Positions 16,093 through 24,369 of a DNA stretch of 64,000 nucleotides are shown one piece after another. The DNA lies in NCBI RefSeq assembly GCF_036345175.1, contig NZ_CP107780.1, positions 5,952,001 to 6,016,000 of the forward strand. The letters are read 5' to 3'. The notes below the pieces were generated by a model. The model did not search any database. It worked only from the letters and a program-made list of their open reading frames with translations, and was not told where the DNA came from. The position numbers and the translations under genes are program-made. Numbering within the stretch: position 1 is the first letter of the stretch; each line of letters opens with the position of its first letter. Origin of the DNA: Streptomyces sp. NBC_00576 (GTDB taxonomy: Bacteria > Actinomycetota > Actinomycetes > Streptomycetales > Streptomycetaceae).

Positions 16093-17706
16093 TTACGTAC
16101 TCAGGTCCCGCCGCCGCACCCCCGCCAGCCCCGCGGTCACCAGCCCCGCCGCAATCCCGGTCAGGACCACCACCGGCCCCCAGCTCATCCCCCCGCCCGG
16201 CAACTTCGGCAGATGCCCGAACGGCGACAGATCCAGCACCCCCTGCGGCACATCCAGCGCCGGCCCGATCCACCCCACCAGCAGCGCGAACCCGGCAACA
16301 CCCCAGGCTCCCACCGCCAGTTGGGGCGAAACCCCGTACAGCAGTACCGCCAGTCCGCCCAGCACCCACACCGCCGGGACCTGTACCAGGCTCGCCCCGA
16401 CGACCGGGCCCAGTTCCTCCCCGTACCCGAGTGCCAGGCCCAGGCCGCTCAGCAGCAGGATCAGTGCCGCGCCGCCGAAGGCGATCACCAGGTGGCCCCC
16501 GGCCCATCGCAACCGGCCCACCGCGTTGGCGAGGATCGGCTCGGCCCGTTGGGAGGTCTCCTCCGCGTGCAGCCGGAGTACCGACGAGACGACGTAGAGC
16601 GCCGCCACCATGCCGAACATGCCGACCATCGTGGCGAGGAACGCGTCCTCGATGCTCGACTGGCCGCCCATCCGCTCGATGATCTCCCGGGATTTCGCGT
16701 TGTCGCCGACCAGGTCGGCCGCGCCCTTCGTCAGCCCGCCGAAGGCGACCCCGGCCGTGAAGAACCCGATGCTCCAGCCGGCGACAGCGCCCCGTTGCAG
16801 CCGCCAGGCCAGCGCGCCCGCCGTGCCCAGGCGGCCGGTCGCCGGTCCGGGACGGGTCGGGAGGAAGCTCATCCCGACGTCCCGGCGACCCGCCAACTCG
16901 TAGGCGAGCCAGCCCTGTAGTACCGCCGCAGTCGCGAACAACCCCAGCACCCACCACCGTTCGTCCGCGAACGGCCGTACGTTCTCCAGCCAGCCGATCG
17001 GTGAGGCCCAAGTCAGCGGCGACGAACCGTCGTTCGTCGCCGAGTCGCCCGCCGCGCGCAGCACGAACGCCGCGCCGAGCAGGCCGCCCGTGAGGCCCTT
17101 CGCCAGCCGCGCGCTCTCCGTGAACTGGGCGACGATCGCCGTCAGGGTGGCGAACGCCGTTCCCACGCCCCCGATGCCCAGACCCAACGCCAGCGCACCC
17201 GACGCGCCCTGGCCCGCCAGGCCGCCCGCGATCAGCAGCGCCAGTGCGGCGTTGGCCACCAGGGCGGTGAGCAGGGCCGCAGTCAGTGGGGCCCGGCGGC
17301 CCACCATCGCCGACGAGATCAGTTCCTGACGTCCGCTCTCCTCCTCGTCGCGGGTGTGCCGTACGACGACGAGCAGGCTCATGACGCCGGCGAGGATCGC
17401 CGCGTAACCGCCGATGCGCCAGGCGGTCAGGCCGCCGATCGAGTCGCTGAACACCGGGCCGTACGTGGCCCGCAGTGAGCTGTTGGTGAGCATCTGGCGG
17501 GCGATGTCGGCGCGTTCGGCGGGCGACGAGTACACGCTCTCCAGGGAGCCCGGGAGGGACAGGACCATGAGGGCCGTCACCGCCACCCACACCGGGATCA
17601 TCACCCGGTCGCGCCGCAGGTTGAACCTCAACAGCGTTCCGGTGCCCGCCAGTTGACGTGAGCCGACGGTCCTCCGTACTGCCAGGGCTGACGTGATGGC
17701 GGTCAT
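16093..17706 (-). CDS. ABC-2-type exporter permease
   Basis: 537 residues. The ATG at 17706 overlaps the stop of the ATPase gene (ATGA). About 12 hydrophobic segments fall in two groups separated by a long loop (RPGPATGRLGTAGALAWRLQ), the large two-half permease seen in Streptomyces drug exporters of the TipA-like/antibiotic ABC type. Cytosolic motifs include RDEEESGRQELISSAMVGRR (the conserved EE-SGR-E-L stretch before the coupling helix) and its echo HAEETSQRAEPILANAVGR in the second half. It works with the upstream ATPase. Probable role: efflux of a lipophilic compound, controlled by the divergent MarR-like gene. Confidence 0.88.
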   Translation of the reverse strand: MTAITSALAVRRTVGSRQLAGTGTLLRFNLRRDRVMIPVWVAVTALMVLSLPGSLESVYSSPAERADIARQMLTNSSLRATYGPVFSDSIGGLTAWRIGGYAAILAGVMSLLVVVRHTRDEEESGRQELISSAMVGRRAPLTAALLTALVANAALALLIAGGLAGQGASGALALGLGIGGVGTAFATLTAIVAQFTESARLAKGLTGGLLGAAFVLRAAGDSATNDGSSPLTWASPIGWLENVRPFADERWWVLGLFATAAVLQGWLAYELAGRRDVGMSFLPTRPGPATGRLGTAGALAWRLQRGAVAGWSIGFFTAGVAFGGLTKGAADLVGDNAKSREIIERMGGQSSIEDAFLATMVGMFGMVAALYVVSSVLRLHAEETSQRAEPILANAVGRLRWAGGHLVIAFGGAALILLLSGLGLALGYGEELGPVVGASLVQVPAVWVLGGLAVLLYGVSPQLAVGAWGVAGFALLVGWIGPALDVPQGVLDLSPFGHLPKLPGGGMSWGPVVVLTGIAAGLVTAGLAGVRRRDLST

Positions 17707-18611
17707 CGGGTCACCGCTTCGCCCTGGTAGTGGCGCAGGAACAACTCCTCCAGCGTCGGTGGCGTCGACCTCAGCGACCGCACGCCCGACTCTGTGAGCG
17801 AACGCAGCACCGCGTCCAACTTGTCGGTGTCCACCTGGAGTTGGACTCGGCTTCCTTGTACATCCACGTCGTGGACACCGGGCAGGCGTGCCAACCCGTT
17901 CGGCGCGCCCGCCAGTTCCGCCGTGATGCTCGTCCGGGTGAGGTGGCGCAGGTCGGCCAGTGAGCCGCTCTCGACGGTTCGGCCGTTCCGGATGATGCTC
18001 ACCCGGTCGCACAACTCCTCGACCTCGCTGAGGATGTGGGAGGAGAGCAGGACCGTACGGCCCCTGTCGCGTTCCTCCTCCACGCAAGTCTGGAAGACCT
18101 CCTCCATCAACGGGTCGAGCCCTGAGGTCGGTTCGTCGAGGATGAGCAGGTCGACGTCCGATGCGAACGCCGCCACCAGCGCCACCTTCTGGCGGTTGCC
18201 CTTCGAGTACGTGCGGCCCTTCTTGGTCGGGTCCAGCTCGAACCGGTCGATCAGGTCCGCCCGGCGCCCCTTGTCGAGTCCGCCGCCACGCAGCCGGCCG
18301 TACAGGTCGATGACCTCGCCGCCCGAGAGGTTGCGCCACAGGGTGACGTCGCCGGGGACGTACGCGATCCGGCGGTGCACCTCGACCGCGTCCGCCCACG
18401 GGTCCCGGCCCAGGATCCGCGCGGCGCCCGAGTCGGCGCGCAGCAGGCCGAGGAGGACGCGGATCGCCGTGGACTTCCCGGCGCCGTTGGGGCCTAGGAA
18501 GCCGTGCACTTCGCCGGCCTCGACGGTCAGGTCGAGACCGTCCAGGGCGTGCGTCTTCCCGAACGACTTGTGGAGTCCGGATACCTCGACAGCGGGGCTG
18601 GCCTTCGTCAT
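17703..18611 (-). CDS. ABC exporter ATP-binding protein
   Basis: 302 residues with a complete ABC ATPase: Walker A FLGPNGAGKST, a diverged signature YSKGNRQKVAL in place of LSGGQ, Walker B LLILDEPTSGLDP, and the H-loop SSHILSE. The C-terminal extension (residues about 225-302) is that of DrrA-type drug exporter ATPases. It is first in the two-gene operon with the permease. The divergent regulator gene and its palindrome lie in the intergenic region, so expression is probably derepressed by a ligand of that regulator. Confidence 0.92.
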   Translation of the reverse strand: MTKASPAVEVSGLHKSFGKTHALDGLDLTVEAGEVHGFLGPNGAGKSTAIRVLLGLLRADSGAARILGRDPWADAVEVHRRIAYVPGDVTLWRNLSGGEVIDLYGRLRGGGLDKGRRADLIDRFELDPTKKGRTYSKGNRQKVALVAAFASDVDLLILDEPTSGLDPLMEEVFQTCVEEERDRGRTVLLSSHILSEVEELCDRVSIIRNGRTVESGSLADLRHLTRTSITAELAGAPNGLARLPGVHDVDVQGSRVQLQVDTDKLDAVLRSLTESGVRSLRSTPPTLEELFLRHYQGEAVTR

Positions 18612-18629
18612 GTTTCCGAACGTACGCTT

Positions 18630-18649
18630 ACTTCAGAAATTTGTGAAGT
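18630..18649. promoter_or_regulatory. 20-bp near-perfect palindromic operator
   Basis: ACTTCAGAAATTTGTGAAGT has perfect 6-bp arms and a perfect AAATTT centre, the only mismatch pair being the two G flanking the centre. It lies between the ABC operon (start 18611) and the MarR/GbsR-like gene (start 18661 or 18685), where it could control both. Confidence 0.8.
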
Positions 18650-18684
18650 TAAGGAAGTGTATGAATGACGGTTACGCTTTACGT

Positions 18685-19191
18685 ATGACGGAACCGGGTG
18701 TGGCAGGGAGCGGGCGGGACTCCGAGGCGGTGTCGAGGTTCGTCGAGAGCTTCGCCGCCCAGCTCGTCGAGGCCGGGATGCAGCGCATGGCCGCCCGCGT
18801 CTTCGCGGCGCTCCTCGCCTCCGACGCCGGCGCCCTGACCTCCGCCGAGCTCGGTGAACAGCTCCAGGTCAGCCCGGCCGCCGTCTCCGGCGCCGTGCGC
18901 TATCTGTCCCAGGTGCACATGGTCTCGCGGGAGCGCGAACCCGGCTCGCGGCGCGAGCGGTACCGGGTGCACAGCGACCAGTGGTACGAGGCACTGACCA
19001 ACCGCGACGCCATCCTCAAGCGCTGGGCCCAGACCCTGCGCGTGGGCGTCGACAGCCTCGGTGTCGAGAGCCCCGGCGGTCAGCGCATCGCCGAGACGCT
19101 CGCCTTCTTCGAGTATCTGGAGGGCGAGCTCACCAACCTGATGGACCGGTGGCGGGAGGAACGCGCCAAGACCTTCGGCCAGGACTCCTGA
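18685..19191 (+). CDS. MarR/GbsR-type transcriptional regulator
   Basis: 168 residues from the ATG at 18685; an ATG at 18661 adds 8 residues. The winged helix spans about residues 25-95: RMAARVFAALLASDAGALTS, then AELGEQLQVSPAAVSGAVRY, then a wing with REPGSRRERYRV. A helical dimerisation tail follows. It resembles the C-terminal half of the regulator at 34011-34766. It is divergent from the ABC exporter genes across a clear palindrome, so it most likely represses the exporter and itself. Confidence 0.85.
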   Translation: MTEPGVAGSGRDSEAVSRFVESFAAQLVEAGMQRMAARVFAALLASDAGALTSAELGEQLQVSPAAVSGAVRYLSQVHMVSREREPGSRRERYRVHSDQWYEALTNRDAILKRWAQTLRVGVDSLGVESPGGQRIAETLAFFEYLEGELTNLMDRWREERAKTFGQDS

Positions 19192-19267
19192 CGCGCACGA
19201 GCGGTGCGGTGCGTCGGAGGCCCTGGCCGAAGGATGTGCTCAACTCACGCTCTCAACTCCCGTACGG

Positions 19268-20797
19268 CTAACGCTCCTTGGTCTCCTCCAGCACCGTCCG
19301 ACCCAGCAGCGCGTACCGCTCGGGGGCCCGGTGCTTCAGGTAGGTGGCGTAGCCGATGCCGCCCGCCGCGATCAGCGCGACCAGCCACGGCGTCGACTTG
19401 AGCACCAGTGAGCCCGACTCCGTGCCCGCCGCGACCCCCATGTTGGACACCAGCAGCACCACCACCGCGAGCATCGCCACGCCGCCGATGAGCGGGGCCG
19501 TGAACGTCCGGAACCAGTGGCGGCTCTCCGGGTGGTGCTTGCGGAAGTAGGCCAGGACCGCGAAGGAGCAGACGGCCTGGACGACGAGGATCGCCATCGT
19601 GCCGAGGATGGCCAGCAGGACGTACGTACCCGTGTACGGGTCCTTGTGGGCGGCCCAGAAGCCGATCAGCAGGAGGGCGCTGATGATCGTCTGGACGAGG
19701 CCCGCGATGTGCGGGGAGCCGTGGTCGGCGTGGGTGCGGCCGATGGTCCGCTTGAGAGAGGGGAGTACGCCCTCGCGGCCCAGGGCGTACATGTAGCGGG
19801 CGGCGCAGTTGTGGAAGGCCATGCCGCAGGCCAGCGAGCCGGTGATCATCAGCCACTGCATGACGACGACCGCCCAGTGGCCGACGTACTGCTCGGTGGG
19901 GTTGAAGAACAGGGCGAGCGGGTTCGAGGACGAGGCCGCCTTGACCGCCGCGGCCTCGCCGTTGCCCGTGATGGCCATCCAGGAGACGAAGACGTAGAAG
20001 ACGCCGACGCCCAGGACGCTGATCATCGTCGCCTTGGGGATGATCTTCTTCGGGTCGCGGGACTCCTCGCCGTACATCGCCGTCGACTCGAAGCCGACCC
20101 ATGACCAGAAGGCGAAGAAGAGGCCGAGGCCGGCGCTGGTGCCCTGGAAGGCGTTGACCGGGTTGACCGGGCCGAAGGTGAAGCCGTTCGGGCCGCCGCC
20201 GTGGAAGGCGACCGAGATCGCCATCGCGGCGAGGATCGTCACCTCGGTGCCGAGCAGGACGATCAGCAGCTTCTCGGCCACCGACACCCCGAACCACGTA
20301 CCCGTGGCGTTGATCGCGAGCATGACGATCGCGAACACCCACCAGGGGACGCTGACGCCCGTCTGGTCCTTCACGGTCTCGGTGGCGAAGGTCGAGAAGA
20401 TGCCGATGAGGGCGGGCTCGAAGACGACGTACGCGAAGGTGGCGAGCAGTCCGGAGGCGAGGCCGACCGTGCGGCCGAGGCCGTAGGAGATGAAGCCGTA
20501 GAAGGCGCCGGTGGACGTGATGTGCTTCGCCATCGAGGTGAAGCCGACGGCAAAGATTGCCAGGACGACCATTGCGACCAGGTAGCTCGCGGGTGCGCCG
20601 ATGCCGTTTCCTGACGACACCATGAAGGGCACGTTGCCCGTCATCGCGGTGATCGGCGCAGCCGTGGCGACGGCCATGAAGACCACGCCGAGCAGGCCGA
20701 TCGCGTTCGGCTTCAGCCGGTGAACCGTGCCTTCGTCACCGGGACTTGCGCCCGTACTCGTACTGTCCGCCGGGGCTACGCCCTCGTCCACTGCCAT
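19268..20797 (-). CDS. APC-family amine/amino acid permease, probably ethanolamine uptake
   Basis: 509 residues from the ATG at 20797; the in-frame extension upstream is not protein-like. Twelve or more hydrophobic segments are visible, with APC landmarks in TM1 (LGVVFMAVATAAPITAMTGN) and TM3 (STGAFYGFISYGLGRTVGLA), FAFWSWVGFESTAMYGEESR in the middle and ARYMYALGREGVLP later. It is divergent from eutBC, so ethanolamine is the most likely substrate, by context only. Other APC amine substrates cannot be excluded. Confidence 0.83.
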   Translation of the reverse strand: MAVDEGVAPADSTSTGASPGDEGTVHRLKPNAIGLLGVVFMAVATAAPITAMTGNVPFMVSSGNGIGAPASYLVAMVVLAIFAVGFTSMAKHITSTGAFYGFISYGLGRTVGLASGLLATFAYVVFEPALIGIFSTFATETVKDQTGVSVPWWVFAIVMLAINATGTWFGVSVAEKLLIVLLGTEVTILAAMAISVAFHGGGPNGFTFGPVNPVNAFQGTSAGLGLFFAFWSWVGFESTAMYGEESRDPKKIIPKATMISVLGVGVFYVFVSWMAITGNGEAAAVKAASSSNPLALFFNPTEQYVGHWAVVVMQWLMITGSLACGMAFHNCAARYMYALGREGVLPSLKRTIGRTHADHGSPHIAGLVQTIISALLLIGFWAAHKDPYTGTYVLLAILGTMAILVVQAVCSFAVLAYFRKHHPESRHWFRTFTAPLIGGVAMLAVVVLLVSNMGVAAGTESGSLVLKSTPWLVALIAAGGIGYATYLKHRAPERYALLGRTVLEETKER

Positions 20798-20951
20798 CGG
20801 GTGGCCCCTTCCTGGTTGCTTTGCCGCGCACTGCCGGTGGGGTGGAACTCTGTAGTCCGAATGAGTCGGTAAAGGGTGTCGGGGCGTTAAATGTTTGTCA
20901 ACCAGACCTTTAGAAATCTGGCGGCAACACGTGGCTCGTACGGTCGTCGCC
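20798..20951. promoter_or_regulatory. Divergent eut promoter region
   Basis: This region lies between the permease and eutB. It holds an inverted repeat with arms CCAGA and TCTGG (20902-20921) and an AT-richer stretch around 20885-20920. A shared regulator is likely, but no regulator gene is adjacent. Confidence 0.45.
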
Positions 20952-22346
20952 ATGAGCACGTACACCTCCACCCTCGGCGGCCACCGCTACCGCTTCGACT
21001 CCCTCGCGCGCCTGCTCGCCGCCGCGAGCCCCGAGCGCTCCGGCGACCGACTGGCAGGCCTCGCCGCGGACTCCGCGCAGCAACGGGTCGCGGCACGCTG
21101 GGCGCTGGCGGACGTGCCGCTGGCTCAATTCCTCGCCGAACCGGTGATTCCGTACGAGGACGACGACGTGACCCGGCTGATCGTGGACACGCACGACCTG
21201 GCCGCCTTCGCGCCGGTGGCCGCGCTGACGGTGGGCGGCTTCCGGGAGTGGCTGCTGTCGGAGGCGGCGGATGCCGAGACCCTGGCCGCCGTGTCGGCCG
21301 GGCTCACGCCCGAGATGGTGGCGGCGGTGTCCAAGCTGATGGGGAACGCCGATCTGGTCGCGGTGGCAAGGAAGGTGCGGGTGGTGACCGCCTTCCGGTC
21401 GACGATCGGGCTGCCCGGCCGGCTGGCCACCCGCCTCCAGCCCAACCACCCGACCGACGACCCGGCGGGCGTCGCGGCCGCGCTGCTGGACGGTCTGCTG
21501 CTGGGATCGGGAGACGCGGTGATCGGGATCAACCCGGCCACGGACAGCCCGAAGGCGGTACGGGATCTGCTGGAGCTGCTCGACGGGGTCATCCAGCGGT
21601 ACCAGATCCCCACGCAGTCCTGCGTGCTGTGCCATGTCACGACCAGCGTGGACCTGATGGAACGCGGGGCGCCGGTCGACCTCGTCTTCCAGTCCATCGC
21701 GGGTACGCAGGCCGCGAACGCCTCGTTCGGGGTGACCCTGGGGCTGCTGGACGAGGCGTACGCGGCGGCGGGGGAGCTGAACCGGGGGACGGTCGGGCAC
21801 AACGCGCTGTACTTCGAGACCGGGCAGGGCAGCGCGCTGTCCGCCGACGCGCACCACGGGGTGGACCAGCAGACGGTGGAGGCACGGGCGTACGCGGTGG
21901 CCAGGCGCTACGACCCCCTGCTCGTGAACACGGTGGTCGGCTTCATCGGCCCCGAGTACCTCTACGACGGCCGCCAGATCCTCCGCGCCGCCCTGGAGGA
22001 CCACTTCTGCGGCAAGCTGCTCGGCCTGCCCATGGGCCTGGACATCTGCTACACGAACCACGCCGACGCGGACGATGACGACATCGCCACCATGCTGACG
22101 ATGCTGGGAGTCGCGGGCGCGTCCTTCGTGATCTGCACACCGGGCGGCGACGACATCATGCTCAACTACCAATCCGCCTCGTACCACGACGCGTTGTACC
22201 TCCGCGAGGTCCTCGGGCTGCGCCCGGCACCGGAGTTCGAGGCGTGGCTGGACGGCATCGGCCTGCTGGACGAGCGGGGAGCTATCCGGGACGTCTCCGG
22301 TACGGCACATCCGCTGACGGCGATCGGAAAGGAACTGGCGGCATGA
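20952..22346 (+). CDS. eutB: Ethanolamine ammonia-lyase large subunit
   Basis: 464 residues from the ATG at 20952, the usual EutB length. It contains family landmarks FRSTIGLPGRLATRLQPNHP, INPATDSP, LFETGQGS-like LYFETGQGSALSADAHHGVD and VVGFIGPEYLYDGRQI, which form the TIM-barrel active site. With EutC and adenosylcobalamin it converts ethanolamine to acetaldehyde and ammonia. Its stop overlaps the ATG of eutC (ATGA). The permease lies divergently. No microcompartment or reactivase genes are present here, in line with the short actinobacterial eut loci used for nitrogen or carbon from phosphatidylethanolamine. Confidence 0.95.
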   Translation: MSTYTSTLGGHRYRFDSLARLLAAASPERSGDRLAGLAADSAQQRVAARWALADVPLAQFLAEPVIPYEDDDVTRLIVDTHDLAAFAPVAALTVGGFREWLLSEAADAETLAAVSAGLTPEMVAAVSKLMGNADLVAVARKVRVVTAFRSTIGLPGRLATRLQPNHPTDDPAGVAAALLDGLLLGSGDAVIGINPATDSPKAVRDLLELLDGVIQRYQIPTQSCVLCHVTTSVDLMERGAPVDLVFQSIAGTQAANASFGVTLGLLDEAYAAAGELNRGTVGHNALYFETGQGSALSADAHHGVDQQTVEARAYAVARRYDPLLVNTVVGFIGPEYLYDGRQILRAALEDHFCGKLLGLPMGLDICYTNHADADDDDIATMLTMLGVAGASFVICTPGGDDIMLNYQSASYHDALYLREVLGLRPAPEFEAWLDGIGLLDERGAIRDVSGTAHPLTAIGKELAA

Positions 22347-23191
22347 CGGATCGTCAACTATCGCCTCTGGCCGATGACTTGACCATGTGGGCGGCGCTAC
22401 GGCGGCACACGCAGGCCCGCATCGGCCTGGGCCGCGCGGGCTCCGCCCTCCCCACCCGCCACCGCCTGGAGCTGCAGGCCGCGCACGCCGCCGCCCGGGA
22501 CGCGGTGCACTCGCCCTTCGAACCGGAGGTCGTCGCGGCCGGCCTGACGGGCGAACCGACGGTACGGGTACGCAGCGCCGCCGGCGACCGCCTGACCTAC
22601 CTCCAGCGTCCCGATCTGGGGCGCCGCCTCGACGACATCGACCGCGCGCATCTGCCCGGCGGTGACTGGGACCTGGTGTTCGTGGTGGCCGACGGCCTGT
22701 CCAGCCGGGCGGTGCACGAACATGCGGCGCCGATGGTGCGGGCGACGACGGCACTGCTGGACCCGGGTGTGCGGGTGGCCCCGGTGATCCTTGCCGAACA
22801 GGCCCGGGTGGCCCTCGGCGACGACGTCGCCCACGCCATGGGCGCCGCGATGGTGGTCGTCCTGATCGGCGAACGCCCCGGTATGTCGGCGGCGGACTCG
22901 CTGGGCGCGTATCTGACGTACGCCCCGCGCCCCGGCACGACCACGGACGCGGACCGCAACTGCCTGTCCAACATCCGCCCGCCACTGGGGCTGAGCTATG
23001 AGACGGCGGCGTCGAAACTGGCGACGCTGATGGGGAGGGCGCGGGAACTGGGGCTGACGGGGGTGGGGCTGAAGGACGAGTCGGATTCGCCCCCGCTGCC
23101 CCTACCCGTCCCATCCTCGGGGGCGCTGCCCCCGAACCTCCGCTCCTCAAACGCCGGAGGGGCTGGATCTTTCAGCCCGTCCGGCGTTTGA
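22343..23191 (+). CDS. eutC: Ethanolamine ammonia-lyase small subunit, C-terminus extended into a repeat
   Basis: 282 residues from an ATG overlapping the eutB stop. The body (to about residue 250) is typical EutC: TRHRLELQAAHAAARDAVH, FVVADGLSSRAVHEHAAPM, VAPVILAEQARVALGDDVAH, IGERPGMSAADSLGAYLTY and CLSNIRPPLGLSY, involved in cobalamin binding with EutB. After GLTGVGLKDESD, where EutC normally ends, the frame runs on through about 30 Pro/Ser/Gly-rich residues encoded by palindromic repeats and stops inside one of them. The native stop seems to have been lost when the repeat arrived. Activity is probably kept. Confidence 0.93.
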   Translation: MTDRQLSPLADDLTMWAALRRHTQARIGLGRAGSALPTRHRLELQAAHAAARDAVHSPFEPEVVAAGLTGEPTVRVRSAAGDRLTYLQRPDLGRRLDDIDRAHLPGGDWDLVFVVADGLSSRAVHEHAAPMVRATTALLDPGVRVAPVILAEQARVALGDDVAHAMGAAMVVVLIGERPGMSAADSLGAYLTYAPRPGTTTDADRNCLSNIRPPLGLSYETAASKLATLMGRARELGLTGVGLKDESDSPPLPLPVPSSGALPPNLRSSNAGGAGSFSPSGV

Positions 23192-23243
23192 GGACGAGGC
23201 CCCTTCAGGGCCGAAGCGGGGGTCTGGGGGCGGCAGCCCCCAG
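23117..23243. repeat. Cluster of three palindromic repeats of the Streptomyces intergenic type
   Basis: Three hairpins lie in a row. 23117-23135 has 8-bp arms (TCGGGGGC). 23145-23193 has 21-bp arms with one mismatch, starting CCTCAAACGCCGG. 23224-23243 has 8-bp arms (CTGGGGGC). Elements with the TCAAACGCCGG core and the GGGGGC-loop-GCCCCC pattern are dispersed in many Streptomyces genomes and may act as terminators between convergent genes. Here they sit between eutC and the DAG-kinase-like gene and overlap the end of eutC. Confidence 0.85.
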
Positions 23244-23256
23244 GGACAGCGGGGGC

Positions 23257-24174
23257 TCACCCCGGCAACGTGAGCCCCCACGCCCCCTCCCGCACCACCC
23301 ACGTCCGCCGCCGCACAGGCCCGCTCACCAGCCCCGCATCCGCCCGGTACCGGAAGTCCGCCCCGGACACCGTCACCCGCAGCCCCACCGCTCCCAGCGG
23401 AGACGCCTCCGCGCCCACCGACACCGGGCGGATCTCCACCCGGGCGCCCCCGGACACCCCCGGCGTCAGGGTCACCGCCTCCACCGGCTGGTCGAGGTCC
23501 ACGAGGGTCACCCCGTCCACCTCGACACGCAGCCGCGAGGGCCCGTGGCCGCCCGGTGCCGGGGCCACCCGTGGTCCCCGCGCCCCTCGTACCGGCCGGG
23601 TCGCCAGGGTCCGTACCAGGGACTGGCAGGTCCGCAGCCAGGGATGAGCCGGAGCCCCCGGATCCGCGTCGACCTCCCCGGAGCCATTCATGCCGTCGTG
23701 GCCGTCGTGGCCGGCGACGTGGGCCGGCCCTCGTAGCGCCGGAATGCGCACCGCGCCCACCACCACCCCGTCGCTGTCGTCGACGAGGAGGTCCAGACGG
23801 CGTTCGGCGCCCTCCAGGACCGCCCTCGCCGCGGCCACCGCGCCCATGGGGACGCCCAGCGAACGGGCGAGGGAGAGCACTCCGGTCGCGCCCACCGGGA
23901 CGAGCGACAGTGCACATCCGGCCAGTTCCCGCTGCCGGTGCAGCAGGGCCACCGTACGCAGCAGGGCCCGGTCGTCGCCGATCACCACCGGCCTCCTGGA
24001 GCCCCTCCTCGCCAGTGCCCGAGCGAATTCCTCGGGCCCTTCCGGGAGACACACTTTTGTCCTCGCACCCGCGCTGAGCACGTCTTTCGCGATTCGTACA
24101 GACTCGCCGTCCGTCTGCCGGGCGACCGGGTCGATGACCACGAGGAGCTGGTCGGAAGTCGCCACCTCGGTCAT
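23257..24174 (-). CDS. Diacylglycerol-kinase-like protein with degenerate catalytic motif
   Basis: 305 residues. The ATG at 24174 has GAGGAAG upstream, and open codons further upstream are antisense to purA and non-coding. The N-terminal half follows the DAGK catalytic fold (LLVVIDPVARQTDGES, RRPVVIGDDRALLRTVAL, VPVGATGVLSLARSLGVPMG, ERRLDLLVDDSDG). The GGDGT nucleotide loop of true lipid kinases is replaced by IGDDRAL. The C-terminal half is beta-rich as in YegS-type proteins. It may have lost kinase activity or act on another substrate. It is divergent from purA. Confidence 0.75.
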   Translation of the reverse strand: MTEVATSDQLLVVIDPVARQTDGESVRIAKDVLSAGARTKVCLPEGPEEFARALARRGSRRPVVIGDDRALLRTVALLHRQRELAGCALSLVPVGATGVLSLARSLGVPMGAVAAARAVLEGAERRLDLLVDDSDGVVVGAVRIPALRGPAHVAGHDGHDGMNGSGEVDADPGAPAHPWLRTCQSLVRTLATRPVRGARGPRVAPAPGGHGPSRLRVEVDGVTLVDLDQPVEAVTLTPGVSGGARVEIRPVSVGAEASPLGAVGLRVTVSGADFRYRADAGLVSGPVRRRTWVVREGAWGLTLPG

Positions 24175-24207
24175 GCCTCGCTTCCTCGGGTAGCATCTTT
24201 GTGCAAG

Positions 24208-24235
24208 AGCCCCTTGCGCTATTGCGCCAGGGGCT
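24208..24235. promoter_or_regulatory. Hairpin in the purA leader/divergent promoter region
   Basis: A 12-bp stem with one mismatch (AGCCCCTTGCGC at 24208-24219 with 24224-24235) closes on a TATT loop. It lies 135 bp before purA and 34 bp before the divergent DAGK-like gene. No T-run follows, so a protein-binding or leader-RNA role is as likely as termination. Confidence 0.6.
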
Positions 24236-24369
24236 TGGTCTATTCCGGGGCATCCGGGTCCGATGGGTTGCGGCCGACGATGGTCGCTGGTGTACGAGGC
24301 ATGAGCCGTGAGCTCTGACGCGTACGCCCCTGGCCTTGGACATGCCCCGCCCGGAAGGGGTGTACGCGC

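Noticed and set aside
16093..18399. Single 768-codon minus-strand frame across the ABC permease and part of the ATPase
   Set aside because: The ATPase is in another frame with full motifs and the permease ATG at 17706 overlaps its stop; the upstream extension is out-of-frame shadow.
20910..23150. 746-codon minus-strand open frame opposite eutBC
   Set aside because: eutB and eutC are certain on the plus strand; the antisense protein is low-complexity Arg/Pro/Val with no family.
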